21,502 nucleotides of DNA from positions 23,217 through 44,718 of the forward strand of contig DNND01000058.1 in NCBI GenBank assembly GCA_003488005.1, given 5' to 3'. This document shows, piece after piece, positions 6,277-13,663 of the stretch. Under the pieces are notes generated by a model. It was given only the letters and a program-made list of their open reading frames with translations. It made no database searches and was not told where the DNA came from. The stretch is from Blastocatellia bacterium. GTDB taxonomy: Bacteria > Acidobacteriota > Blastocatellia > Pyrinomonadales > Pyrinomonadaceae. A program made the position numbers and the translations under genes. The number at the start of each line of letters is the position of its first letter. The stretch's first letter is position 1.

Positions 6277-6804
6277 TTACTGCGGATTCTTGTTCTGAAA
6301 CTCTTGCCGCTCTTTCAGGCGCTGCTCAAACTTCGCTTTGCGCTCCTGCTTCAACTGCTCAAGTTTAGTTTTCTGTTCCGCGGTTAAAATTCCTTCCATC
6401 TCAGCGTGGATGTCTTCCATACTCGCTCGCATCTCCTGATGCAAAGCCTTGGCTCCTGCTTCATCGTCGGCGGTGAAGGTGCCGGCAATTCTTTTCTCGC
6501 GCAGCGCGAACAACTCCTCCCGCTGCGACTTCGTGCCTGCCAAACGCCGCTGCATGATGGCGCGTGACTGCTGGCGCTGCTCGTCGGTGAGATTCAATTC
6601 GCGCATGAGGTGGCCAGCGCCTCCCCGGTGTCCCATTCTTTCACGACCACCTCTGCGTTCACCGCGCGCAGACCATCGCTCTGACCTGTTCTTAAACTGA
6701 CCACCCGCGTCGGGCGATGGTGTCTGCGTTTGTTGGGCGACGACAACCGTGCCGAACGCGAGGATGATCCCCAAAATTGTAATCAAGCTCTTTCGTGAGT
6801 GCAT
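6277..6804 (-). CDS. Spy/CpxP-like periplasmic LTxxQ-motif protein
   Basis: The 175-residue protein has a signal peptide (about 1-23, ending VVVAQQ). A Gly/Arg-rich segment follows (RSERWSARGERRGGRERMGHRGG), then a highly helical, charged domain with two LTxxQ-type motifs: LNLTDEQRQQ and ILTAEQKTKLEQL. That pair of motifs defines the Spy/CpxP family of periplasmic chaperones and stress sensors. It ends in a KERQEFQNKNPQ tail. An AGGAG lies 11 nt upstream of the ATG. The gene is followed by a strong hairpin terminator and diverges from dxs. A role in envelope stress or in holding unfolded proteins is inferred from the family only. Many members in metal-exposed soil bacteria have no tested function. 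Confidence 0.85.
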   Translation of the reverse strand: MHSRKSLITILGIILAFGTVVVAQQTQTPSPDAGGQFKNRSERWSARGERRGGRERMGHRGGAGHLMRELNLTDEQRQQSRAIMQRRLAGTKSQREELFALREKRIAGTFTADDEAGAKALHQEMRASMEDIHAEMEGILTAEQKTKLEQLKQERKAKFEQRLKERQEFQNKNPQ

Positions 6805-6893
6805 TTCTTGTCAAACTCCTTCGTTACTAATAGCTGGGTGTTTCCTTTTTCTTAGACGGCGCAGCGGGGAAGTTGGTCTGGAAAGATATTCGG

Positions 6894-6923
6894 TTGACTT
6901 TCCAAAGCAATGCAGAGTACTTT
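6894..6923 (+). promoter_or_regulatory. candidate upstream promoter of dxs
   Basis: TTGACT (6894-6899) and TACTTT (6918-6923) are 18 nt apart on the plus strand. This would give a dxs leader of roughly 100 nt that includes the stem-loop at 6934-6964. A second -10-like TACAAT (7020-7025) lies only 9 nt before the dxs ATG. Confidence 0.45.
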
Positions 6924-6933
6924 ACAGCGTAAA

Positions 6934-6964
6934 GACAAAATGGAGGTCTGGCTCCGGTTTTGTC
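6934..6964 (+). promoter_or_regulatory. stem-loop in the dxs leader
   Basis: GACAAAA (6934-6940) pairs with TTTTGTC (6958-6964), and GGAG (6942-6945) with CTCC (6952-6955) around a 6-nt loop. The structure would form if transcription began at the promoter near 6920. It could be an attenuator, but no alternative structure or known riboswitch motif is evident. Confidence 0.4.
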
Positions 6965-7034
6965 TCAATTCGGCAAATCTTAAAAGTTTTGTGAGTAGTA
7001 AAAAACTAAAGCGTCACGCTACAATACCGCGCCA

Positions 7035-8954
7035 ATGGATCTTCTCGAAAAAATAAACTTTCCGGCGGATTTGCGCCGCCTGCCGGTTGAACAGCTGCAG
7101 CCGGTCGCAGACGAAATTCGGCAATACATACTCGAGACGATGTCGCGAGTGGGTGGCCACACCGGCGCTTCACTCGGTGCGATCGAGCTGGCTGTCGCCT
7201 TGCATTACGCGTTCGACACGCCGCGCGACCGTCTGGTTTGGGACGTGGGCCATCAGGCCTATGCTCATAAGATTCTTACGGGTCGTCGCGCCGAGTTGCC
7301 GACCATCAAACAATATGGCGGCATCAGCGGCTTCCTGCGCCGTGACGAATCGGAATACGACACCTTCGGCGCGGGCCACGCTTCTACTTCGCTTTCGGCG
7401 GCGCTGGGAATGGCCATCGCGCGCGACAGCAAGGGTGAGGACTATCACGTAGTCGCGCTCATCGGCGACGCATCGCTCGCGGGCGGCATGGCGATGGAGG
7501 CTATCAATCAGGCCGGCCATCTAAAGAGTCGTTTGATTGTCGTGCTTAACGACAACGAGATGTCCATAGCGCCGGCTGTCGGCGCCTTGACTGGTTACTT
7601 AAATCGCATTCGCGGCGCACACCAGTACCATCGGTTCAAAGAGGAAGTTGAGGAAAAGCTGCTGGCGATTCCGTCTGTCGGCGAGCGCCTGCATCATGCT
7701 GCGAAGACAGTCAAGGATGCGATTGCTGCCGCTGTATTACCGGGAGCGCTGGTAAATGAACTTGGTTTCAAGTACATCGGCTACGTCGATGGTCACAACA
7801 CGCGTGCGCTAGTGGCGGCATTTCGCGAGGCGCAACAGATTAAGGATGGGCCGGTAATCGTTCACGCGTTGACTACCAAAGGCAAGGGCCATCCGCGCGC
7901 AGAAAAGGATTACTATCGCTGGCACGCAACTGGTCCATTCGACCTGGAGAGCGGTGAAGCGATTAAGTCGAAGGCCGCAGCACCGACCTACACTACAGTT
8001 TTCGGGAACACCTTGGCCGAGTTGATGGGCCGGGACGAAAAGATCGTGGCGCTGACGGCCGCGATGCCTGATGGCACCGGCATTTGTACCGCGCTGGAAC
8101 AGTTTCCCGATCGTTCTTTTGATGTCGGCATCGCCGAGCAGCATTGCGTAACGTTTGCAGCCGGCCTGTCGTGTGAAGGTCTTAAACCAGTCTGCGCGAT
8201 CTACTCAACTTTCCTGCAACGCGGCTTTGATCAGTTGGTGCACGATGTCTGTATTCAAAATCTAAACGTTAAATTTTGTCTCGATCGCGGCGGCCTCGCC
8301 GGCGGAGATGGTCCAACTCATCACGGGCTGCTCGATATTGCGTATCTGCGCGGCGTTCCTAACCTTGTGCTCATGGCCCCGAAGGATGAGGGTGAGTTGC
8401 GCGACATGCTGTTCACCATGGTGGAGCATGTGGGACCAGCGGCCATGCGCTATCCGCGCGGCAGCGGCGTCGGTGCGCCAATTGACGTCGAGCCTAAGCT
8501 GCTGGAGATTGGCAAGGGAGAAATACTGCGTGACGGCGGCGAGATTGCAATCGTTGCCTACGGCTCGATGGTCCATCCGTCACTGCAAGCGGCTGAGAAT
8601 CTCGCGAAGGAAAAGATAGAAACCACCGTCGTCAATGCGCGTTTTGTGAAGCCGCTCGACGCACCACTCTTGCTGGCTTTAGCGCAAACCAAAAGGCTGA
8701 TAGTAACGGTTGAAGAGGCTTACCTGGCTGGCGGGTTTGGTTCGGCTGTGCTGGAGTTGCTGGAAGAGAACGGACTGCAGGACAAAGTTCGCGTTGTGCG
8801 CATGGGCATTCCCGATCGGCTGGTTACGCATGGTGATCCGAAACTGCTGCTCGCGAAATACGGATTGGATGCTGACGGCATTTACATGCGCGTAAAAGAG
8901 AGCATCGACGTGCTGAACGATCGACGCGCTAAACCGCAAAAAATTAGCCGTTAG
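7035..8954 (+). CDS. dxs: 1-deoxy-D-xylulose-5-phosphate synthase
   Basis: This thiamine-diphosphate enzyme joins pyruvate and glyceraldehyde 3-phosphate, the first step of the MEP isoprenoid pathway. The 639-residue protein begins with VGGHTGASLGAIELAVALHYAF and VWDVGHQAYAHKILTGR, followed by the cofactor motif GDASLAGGMAMEAIN...LNDNEMSIAPAVGAL. The usual GDG is GDA here. The pyrimidine-binding domain has GIAEQHCVTFAAGLSCEGLKPVCAIYSTFLQRGFDQ and DRGGLAGGDGPTHHG, and a C-terminal transketolase domain follows. The length is normal. No ribosome-binding site precedes the ATG, and a TACAAT 9 nt upstream makes a leaderless transcript possible. A strong terminator follows. Proximity to tlyA and nadK is a familiar gene order in several phyla. 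Confidence 0.97.
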   Translation: MDLLEKINFPADLRRLPVEQLQPVADEIRQYILETMSRVGGHTGASLGAIELAVALHYAFDTPRDRLVWDVGHQAYAHKILTGRRAELPTIKQYGGISGFLRRDESEYDTFGAGHASTSLSAALGMAIARDSKGEDYHVVALIGDASLAGGMAMEAINQAGHLKSRLIVVLNDNEMSIAPAVGALTGYLNRIRGAHQYHRFKEEVEEKLLAIPSVGERLHHAAKTVKDAIAAAVLPGALVNELGFKYIGYVDGHNTRALVAAFREAQQIKDGPVIVHALTTKGKGHPRAEKDYYRWHATGPFDLESGEAIKSKAAAPTYTTVFGNTLAELMGRDEKIVALTAAMPDGTGICTALEQFPDRSFDVGIAEQHCVTFAAGLSCEGLKPVCAIYSTFLQRGFDQLVHDVCIQNLNVKFCLDRGGLAGGDGPTHHGLLDIAYLRGVPNLVLMAPKDEGELRDMLFTMVEHVGPAAMRYPRGSGVGAPIDVEPKLLEIGKGEILRDGGEIAIVAYGSMVHPSLQAAENLAKEKIETTVVNARFVKPLDAPLLLALAQTKRLIVTVEEAYLAGGFGSAVLELLEENGLQDKVRVVRMGIPDRLVTHGDPKLLLAKYGLDADGIYMRVKESIDVLNDRRAKPQKISR

Positions 8955-8980
8955 TTTCCCGAACTCAATTCAACTGCAAT

Positions 8981-9018
8981 CGCGCCCGTACTGCTGAAAC
9001 AGACGGGCGCGTTGTTTT
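8981..9018 (+). terminator. rho-independent terminator of dxs
   Basis: CGCGCCCGT (8981-8989) and ACGGGCGCG (9003-9011) form a perfect 9-bp GC-rich stem with a 13-nt loop, followed by TTGTTTT. It lies 26 nt past the dxs stop and separates dxs from the tlyA-nadK group. Confidence 0.88.
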
Positions 9019-9201
9019 AATGCACGATATGGTCGTGGTCAGTTCACAATAGTACCCGCTCGATTTTCTCCTCCATTGTTTTTACAACCAGTTAGCTACC
9101 CATGAGTTGTTTTTTCTTTTGGCCCCCGGCTTGCTAACAAATAAGCGCCTCGACAAATGGATTGGGCCTTAAACGGCGAGCAAGCAGGGATTTGGAGCAA
9201 A

Positions 9202-9837
9202 ATGGAATCAGAATTAACGACCGCCGAAACCGGCCTTGAATTACCTTTAGCTGAGCCTCACTTTGACGACGAAGCCACTATGCTTTCGGCGCGGCCGGTC
9301 GTGCCCCTTGACGAAGTGGAACCTTATGAAGCGCAAACACAATCGCGCCTTCCTCGCTGGTGGGTGCTTGCCGCTACCATCGCCGGCGCAATGCTGCTGG
9401 GCGTTGTTGTCGGCGTGGGTTATTACTCGTTTGCGAGTCGAGAATCTGCGCACGCATTGATCGACACGGAGAGTATTGCCGCCGGAGTTGATGGGATGTC
9501 TACGGAATCTCCAGGTGCGAGCGGTGCCGTCGGTGCTGCCCCCCAAGTCAATCACAAGTCAGCTGCGGATCCAAATACTGAGCTCGGCACAAGACAAGCT
9601 CCAGCCGCAGCGTCTCAACCAGAAGTCTCTGCAAATGAATCCAGGAAACCAACTGCGCGGCGCGTGGACGTACTGACCTCTCGTTCGAGTCCCGATGAAA
9701 TGCAAACCCGCGAGGAACGCAAGATACGCCGAGAAGCAGAAAAGCGCATACGCGAATTGGAGCGCGAAAGTCGCAACCCTAAATCTCGTGATCTAACCCG
9801 GATTCGAGAAATCTTCGAAGGCCCACAAAGACCCTAA
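9202..9837 (+). CDS. one-pass membrane protein of unknown function
   Basis: I do not recognise a family. From the chosen start (ATG with GGAG about 6 nt upstream) the protein is 211 residues; an upstream ATG at 9157 in frame has no ribosome-binding site. The acidic N-terminal part carries PHFDDEATMLSARPVVPLDEV. One transmembrane segment follows at about residues 53-76 (WWVLAATIAGAMLLGVVVGVGYY), preceded by Arg/Pro. Next is a low-complexity Ala/Ser/Pro linker, and last a highly charged, probably coiled-coil tail (REERKIRREAEKRIRELERE) ending NPKSRDLTRIREIFEGPQRP. The gene ends 19 bp before the tlyA start, so both may share a transcript. The topology and the PVVPLDE-like motif suggest an envelope scaffold or regulator, but this is a guess. 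Confidence 0.75.
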   Translation: MESELTTAETGLELPLAEPHFDDEATMLSARPVVPLDEVEPYEAQTQSRLPRWWVLAATIAGAMLLGVVVGVGYYSFASRESAHALIDTESIAAGVDGMSTESPGASGAVGAAPQVNHKSAADPNTELGTRQAPAAASQPEVSANESRKPTARRVDVLTSRSSPDEMQTREERKIRREAEKRIRELERESRNPKSRDLTRIREIFEGPQRP

Positions 9838-9856
9838 CAAGCAGTAAACTGTCCGC

Positions 9857-10669
9857 GTGAAATCCGATCGATCCGACCAGCCCGAGCGAATCGACAAGTT
9901 GCTGGTTCAGCGCGGTCTAGCTGAATCGCGCACTAAAGCCCAGGCGATGGTGATGGCCGGCATCGTGCTGGTTAACGAGCAACGCATCGACAAGCCATCG
10001 GACTCGATTCCAGCGAACGCCGAAATCCGAATCAAAGGTGGCGACGACCCAACGTCGCGCTACGTGGGCCGCGGCGGTGTGAAACTCGAAGCGGCATTAA
10101 CTACATTTCAAATCGACGTAGCTGGGCTGGACTGTCTCGACGTCGGCGCCTCCACCGGCGGCTTTACCGACTGCTTGCTGCAACACGGCGCGCGCCACGT
10201 CGTTTCCATCGATGTCGGGCACAACCAAATCGATTGGCGCTTGCGAACTGATCGGCGCGTTGAGGTAAGGGAAGGTGTCAATGCGCGCTACCTCGCGCCA
10301 ACTGACTTCCAAAGTCTGTTCGACCTTATTGTGATGGATGTTTCATTCATCTCAGCGACGAAAATATTTCCCGCGATCATTCCCCTTCTAAAAGCTGATG
10401 GTCGTTTGATCGTCCTAATCAAGCCGCAGTTTGAAGTTGGCCGCGGTGAAGTTGGCAAGGGAGGCATTGTTCGCGATCCGGAAAAACACGCGCGCGTAAT
10501 TGCAGAAGTAAATAAAGCGGCTGTGGAACTCGGCTTGGTGGCGCGAAACGTAATCGAGTCTCCGCTGCGCGGTGCTGACGGCAATGTTGAATTCCTTGCG
10601 CTCTATGAGAAGGGTGACGAATCGGGCGGGGGCATGCCCCCTTCCTCACCTCGAGATAATCAAGTCTGA
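9857..10669 (+). CDS. tlyA: TlyA-family rRNA 2'-O-methyltransferase (S4 + FtsJ domains)
   Basis: The 270-residue protein starts with an S4 RNA-binding domain (about 10-60: RIDKLLVQRGLAESRTKAQAMVMAGIVLVNEQ). A Rossmann-fold FtsJ/RrmJ-type methyltransferase follows, with RYVGRGGVKLEAAL, the SAM motif LDVGASTGGFTDCLL (94-108), DLIVMDVSFISATK, and IKPQFEVGRGEVGKGG with K189, ending SPLRGADGNVEFLALY. Characterised members methylate 16S and 23S rRNA; the old name is haemolysin A. The start is GTG without a ribosome-binding site, and TAAACT lies 6 nt upstream. The last residues (GGGMPPSSPRDNQV) are encoded by a dispersed GC-rich palindrome that seems to have replaced the natural C-terminus. Confidence 0.93.
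   Translation: MKSDRSDQPERIDKLLVQRGLAESRTKAQAMVMAGIVLVNEQRIDKPSDSIPANAEIRIKGGDDPTSRYVGRGGVKLEAALTTFQIDVAGLDCLDVGASTGGFTDCLLQHGARHVVSIDVGHNQIDWRLRTDRRVEVREGVNARYLAPTDFQSLFDLIVMDVSFISATKIFPAIIPLLKADGRLIVLIKPQFEVGRGEVGKGGIVRDPEKHARVIAEVNKAAVELGLVARNVIESPLRGADGNVEFLALYEKGDESGGGMPPSSPRDNQV
10628..10641. repeat. 14-bp palindrome, copy 1 (inside the tlyA 3' end)
   Basis: GGGGGCATGCCCCC is a perfect palindrome. It encodes part of the GGGMPP tail of TlyA. An identical copy lies 112 bp downstream. Confidence 0.75.
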
Positions 10670-10739
10670 AGTCCAGTCTCACGCGAATGACTTTCAAACG
10701 AGATCGATGCGTTACTTGGAGAAGCTCTCAGGTTGGGAA

Positions 10740-10753
10740 GGGGGCATGCCCCC
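10740..10753. repeat. 14-bp palindrome, copy 2 (tlyA-nadK gap)
   Basis: This is a second identical GGGGGCATGCCCCC in the 191-bp gap before nadK. It is followed by CGCTGCTGCGGCATATTGCC, which may be the rest of a repeat unit. An 8-bp inverted repeat TGGCGACC/GGTCGCCA (10798-10805 and 10847-10854) lies just before nadK. Confidence 0.7.
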
Positions 10754-10860
10754 GCTGCTGCGGCATATTGCCCCTCAACTGCGCTTGCAGTTACCATGGC
10801 GACCGCTTTCCTAAACACTTTCAGTTCTGCTTCTAAAAACGCGACTGGTCGCCAGGCACG

Positions 10861-11739
10861 ATGACGAACTCAATTAAACGCGTCGGTGTAGTTCTCAAGC
10901 CGCATCAACCAGAAGCGCTGCAGACGATGTGCGAGTTGACTGTCTGGATGGCAGAGCGCGGCTTAACGCTGGCGGGCGGACCTGAGATCGAGCGCGACGC
11001 AATTTCCAAACAAACAGGGTGTGCGGTAGCCGAAGTCGAACCCGAAAATCTGGCGGCCAATGTAGATCTTATTGTGGTGCTGGGCGGCGACGGCACAATG
11101 ATCGCCACCTCGCGCATGGTGGCTGACACCGAAGTGCCGGTGCTGGGTATTAACTTTGGCGGGCTCGGTTACCTGGCGGAGTTTCGCATTGAAGAGCTGT
11201 ACACCGCGTTGGAATCGATCCTTTCCGGCAATTATCGGTTGGACAAGCGCGTGATGCTGGCTGTCGAGTTGCCTGGTGAATCGCAGCAGGACAGTCATCG
11301 CGTTCTGAACGACGTGGTTATTAACAAATCGGCGCTGGCGCGGATCATCGAGATCGAAGCCTATCTAAACGATCAATTTGTGAATTCATTTCGCGCCGAC
11401 GGTTTGATTGTTTCGACGCCGACCGGTTCAACTGCTTACAATCTTTCAGCGGGCGGGCCGGTAATCTTTCCTTCCATGAATGCGGTCGTCATCACACCGA
11501 TTTGTCCCTTCACACTTTCTAATCGACCGATCGTAGTTCCTGACGACGCTACGATCGAGCTGCGTCTGAAGACGGACAAGGAAGACGTGGCGTTAACGCT
11601 GGATGGCCAGGTTGGTTTTCCATTGAAAGTTGATGATCGAGTGGTGATTCGCAAGAGCAAGACCACCTTTAATCTGGTTCAGCCGATGAACAGAAACTAT
11701 TTCGACGTGCTGCGCGACAAGTTGCGCTGGGGGAGATGA
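10861..11739 (+). CDS. nadK: NAD kinase
   Basis: The enzyme phosphorylates NAD to NADP in the cytoplasm. The 292-residue protein has the diagnostic GGDGTM motif (VVLGGDGTMIATSRMV) and VLGINFGGLGYLAEF. It also has NDVVINKSALARIIEIEAYLNDQFVNSFRADGLIVSTPTGSTAYNLSAGGP with the substrate-binding STPTGSTAY, and a C-terminal LTLDGQVGFPLKVDDRVVIRKS. The length is normal. The start ATG has no clear ribosome-binding site. It follows tlyA by 191 bp, a common neighbour pair in bacteria. A heptamer repeat array begins 2 nt after its stop codon. Confidence 0.97.
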   Translation: MTNSIKRVGVVLKPHQPEALQTMCELTVWMAERGLTLAGGPEIERDAISKQTGCAVAEVEPENLAANVDLIVVLGGDGTMIATSRMVADTEVPVLGINFGGLGYLAEFRIEELYTALESILSGNYRLDKRVMLAVELPGESQQDSHRVLNDVVINKSALARIIEIEAYLNDQFVNSFRADGLIVSTPTGSTAYNLSAGGPVIFPSMNAVVITPICPFTLSNRPIVVPDDATIELRLKTDKEDVALTLDGQVGFPLKVDDRVVIRKSKTTFNLVQPMNRNYFDVLRDKLRWGR

Positions 11740-11740
11740 A

Positions 11741-12105
11741 GAGTTTCAAGTTCCAGGTTTCAAGTTTCGAGTTCCGAGTTCCGAGTTCCCGAGTCGTGGT
11801 GACATGAGGTCAGTACCGCCTGCGGTCGCGGGTGGGTTTCTTGATTGACCAGTGTCAATTGCCGCATGTCGATTAGCGGCCCGCTATGAGTCAATCGGAG
11901 CAACTTCAGAAACCCACCCGCTACCGCAGGCGGTACTGACCTCATGACACTCCGACTCGGGAACTCGGAACTGGAAACTCCGACTCAAAATTAGAAACTC
12001 GAAACTCGAAACTCGAAACTCGAAACTCGGAACTCGAAACCCGGAACTCGAAACCTGAAACCTGAAACCTGAAACTTGAAACTTGAAACTTGAAACTTGA
12101 AACTT
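11741..12105. repeat. inverted pair of heptamer arrays around a hairpin core
   Basis: Seven 7-nt units (GAGTTTC/GAGTTCC type) run from 11741 to 11789. Sixteen uninterrupted units of the reverse-complement sense (GAAACTC, drifting to GAAACCT and then GAAACTT) run from 11994 to 12105. Degenerate units fill 11947-11993. Between them lies the 144-bp element at 11803-11946. The left array begins 2 nt after the nadK stop, and the right array ends 8 nt before the symporter ATG. Confidence 0.88.
11803..11946. mobile_element. MITE/REP-like element with 39-bp terminal inverted repeats
   Basis: Arms 11803-11841 and 11908-11946 are reverse complements with a single mismatch. The 66-nt interior contains GATTGAC/GTCAATC and TAGCGG-C-CCGCTA, so the whole element can fold into one long hairpin. 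Pairing continues outwards into the heptamer arrays, giving arms of about 73 nt (11769-11841 and 11908-11980) with about six mismatches by hand alignment. It encodes no protein. Confidence 0.75.
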
Positions 12106-12113
12106 CATCCGAC

Positions 12114-13589
12114 ATGCCTAAAGACAACGAAGACAACTTAAAAAAACCGCAGATTGACGCCGACGCTTTTGAGCGGGAGGTAACTACGGACCTCGATGAT
12201 GAGACGCCGGACAAGCCAAAAGGCTGGCCCCTGCACACGCGCATACTTATCGGCCTGGCTGTCGGTGTCGTCGCCGGAGTTGCAGTCAACTATAAGTTTG
12301 GCGGCGATCACCCGCGCGTCGTCTGGGTCATCGACAACATCACGCAGCCCATCGGCCAATTGTTTCTGCGCCTGCTGTTGATGATCGTGGTGCCGCTGGT
12401 TTTTTCCTCACTCGTTGTTGGCGTTGCGGGGATTGGCGACATTCGCAAACTCGGCCGCGTTGGTCTGAAGTCGTTTGCTTACTGTTTGGTGATTTCGGCC
12501 ATCTCGGTATTAATCGGATTGACACTTGCCAACACTATCAAGCCCGGAACGCGTATCGATGCCACGACCAAAGCGGCGCTCGAACAACGCTACGGCACGG
12601 ACGCTTCGAAGCAGGTTGAGGCCGCGAAGAAAGCCGGCACCGTTCCCTCGCCGCTAATGCAGGTGGTGGAAACGATTGTGCCTACCAACCCGATTGCCGC
12701 CGTCGCCGGCGTACCCGCGAATCCGAGTGCCGCGACTTCAGGCGGCACGCCAAACATGCTTCACCTCATGTTCTTCGCTTTGATCATTGGTATCGCCATC
12801 ACGCTGATTCCGATCAGCGTTACTGCGCCACTCCTGCGCGGGCTCGAAGCCCTCTATGAAATCACGGCAAAGATCATTGAGATCATCATGAAGTTCGCGC
12901 CTTACGCGGTTGCTTGTCTGCTCTTTAACAACACGGCGCGCTTTGGCCTGGATCTATTGCAGGCGCTGGGTTGGTTTGTAGTGACCGTGCTGCTGGGGCT
13001 TTCGATACACATGTTCGGGGTCTATTCATTATCGATTTATTTTCTTTCAAGAATGTCGCCCATCGACTTTTTCCGGCGAATAAAAACTGTAATCCTGACC
13101 GCGTTCTCAACCTCGTCGTCGAATGCGACGTTGCCGACCGCCTTGCGAGTTTCCGAAGAGAACTTAGGCGTGCCGCAGGAAATCAACAGCTTCGTGCTGA
13201 CGGTTGGGGCTACGGCAAATCAGAACGGCACCGCGTTGTATGAAGGCGTGACCGTGTTGTTTCTGGCCCAACTTGCCGGCATCGATCTTTCGCTGGGCCA
13301 GCAGTTGATGGTCGTCTATCTGGCGATTCTCGGGGGCATCGGAACTGCGGGTGTGCCTTCGGGATCGATTCCATTCATCATCGGCGTGTTAGTTGCCATC
13401 GGCGTCAATCCGGCGCTGATTGCTATTATTCTCGGCGTCGATCGCATTCTCGACATGTGCCGCACGACGCTGAATGTTGTTGGTGACATTACCGCGGCCA
13501 CGTACGTCGCCCGTTCAGAAGGATATGAATTGTTGAAAACACACGAGCCTGCGATTGTTCATGCGGGCGTGGTTATGCCCGGGGATTGA
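12114..13589 (+). CDS. dicarboxylate/amino acid:cation symporter (DAACS family)
   Basis: From ATG 12114 the protein is 491 residues. A polar, acidic N-terminal tail of about 40 residues precedes eight or so membrane segments. Signature segments are present: hairpin 1 SSSNATLPT, then NQNGTALYEG, hairpin 2 GTAGVPSGSIP, and helix 8 DRILDMCRTTLNVVGD. Helix 8 keeps the D, D, R, N and D that bind sodium and substrate in GltPh-like proteins; its Arg favours a side-chain carboxylate (aspartate, glutamate or a C4 acid). The near-universal NMDG motif reads NQNG. A soluble-looking insertion of about 60 residues (KPGTRIDATTK...ATSGGTP) lies before a middle transmembrane helix. No ribosome-binding site is visible: the heptamer array ends 8 nt before the start. 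An in-frame TTG inside the array is an unlikely start. Confidence 0.92.
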   Translation: MPKDNEDNLKKPQIDADAFEREVTTDLDDETPDKPKGWPLHTRILIGLAVGVVAGVAVNYKFGGDHPRVVWVIDNITQPIGQLFLRLLLMIVVPLVFSSLVVGVAGIGDIRKLGRVGLKSFAYCLVISAISVLIGLTLANTIKPGTRIDATTKAALEQRYGTDASKQVEAAKKAGTVPSPLMQVVETIVPTNPIAAVAGVPANPSAATSGGTPNMLHLMFFALIIGIAITLIPISVTAPLLRGLEALYEITAKIIEIIMKFAPYAVACLLFNNTARFGLDLLQALGWFVVTVLLGLSIHMFGVYSLSIYFLSRMSPIDFFRRIKTVILTAFSTSSSNATLPTALRVSEENLGVPQEINSFVLTVGATANQNGTALYEGVTVLFLAQLAGIDLSLGQQLMVVYLAILGGIGTAGVPSGSIPFIIGVLVAIGVNPALIAIILGVDRILDMCRTTLNVVGDITAATYVARSEGYELLKTHEPAIVHAGVVMPGD

Positions 13590-13663
13590 GTGCCGGATAC
13601 GATTCAATAAAAATCCTGCATTCATAGTTCAGCAGAAATTCGAGAACTGAGGGGCACCAAGAA

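Noticed and set aside
6015..6368. Plus-strand open frame of 117 codons over the hairpin element
   Set aside because: It runs through the MITE-like element, the terminator and the antisense of the Spy-like gene, so it is not a credible gene.
9157..9201. Upstream ATG start for the one-pass membrane protein
   Set aside because: It has no ribosome-binding site, whereas ATG 9202 has GGAG at good spacing.
11994..12105. CRISPR-like array
   Set aside because: The units are contiguous 7-mers with no spacers and there are no cas genes.
12090..12113. Upstream TTG start for the symporter
   Set aside because: It lies inside the heptamer array and would encode repeat-derived residues; ATG at 12114 gives the natural polar N-terminus.
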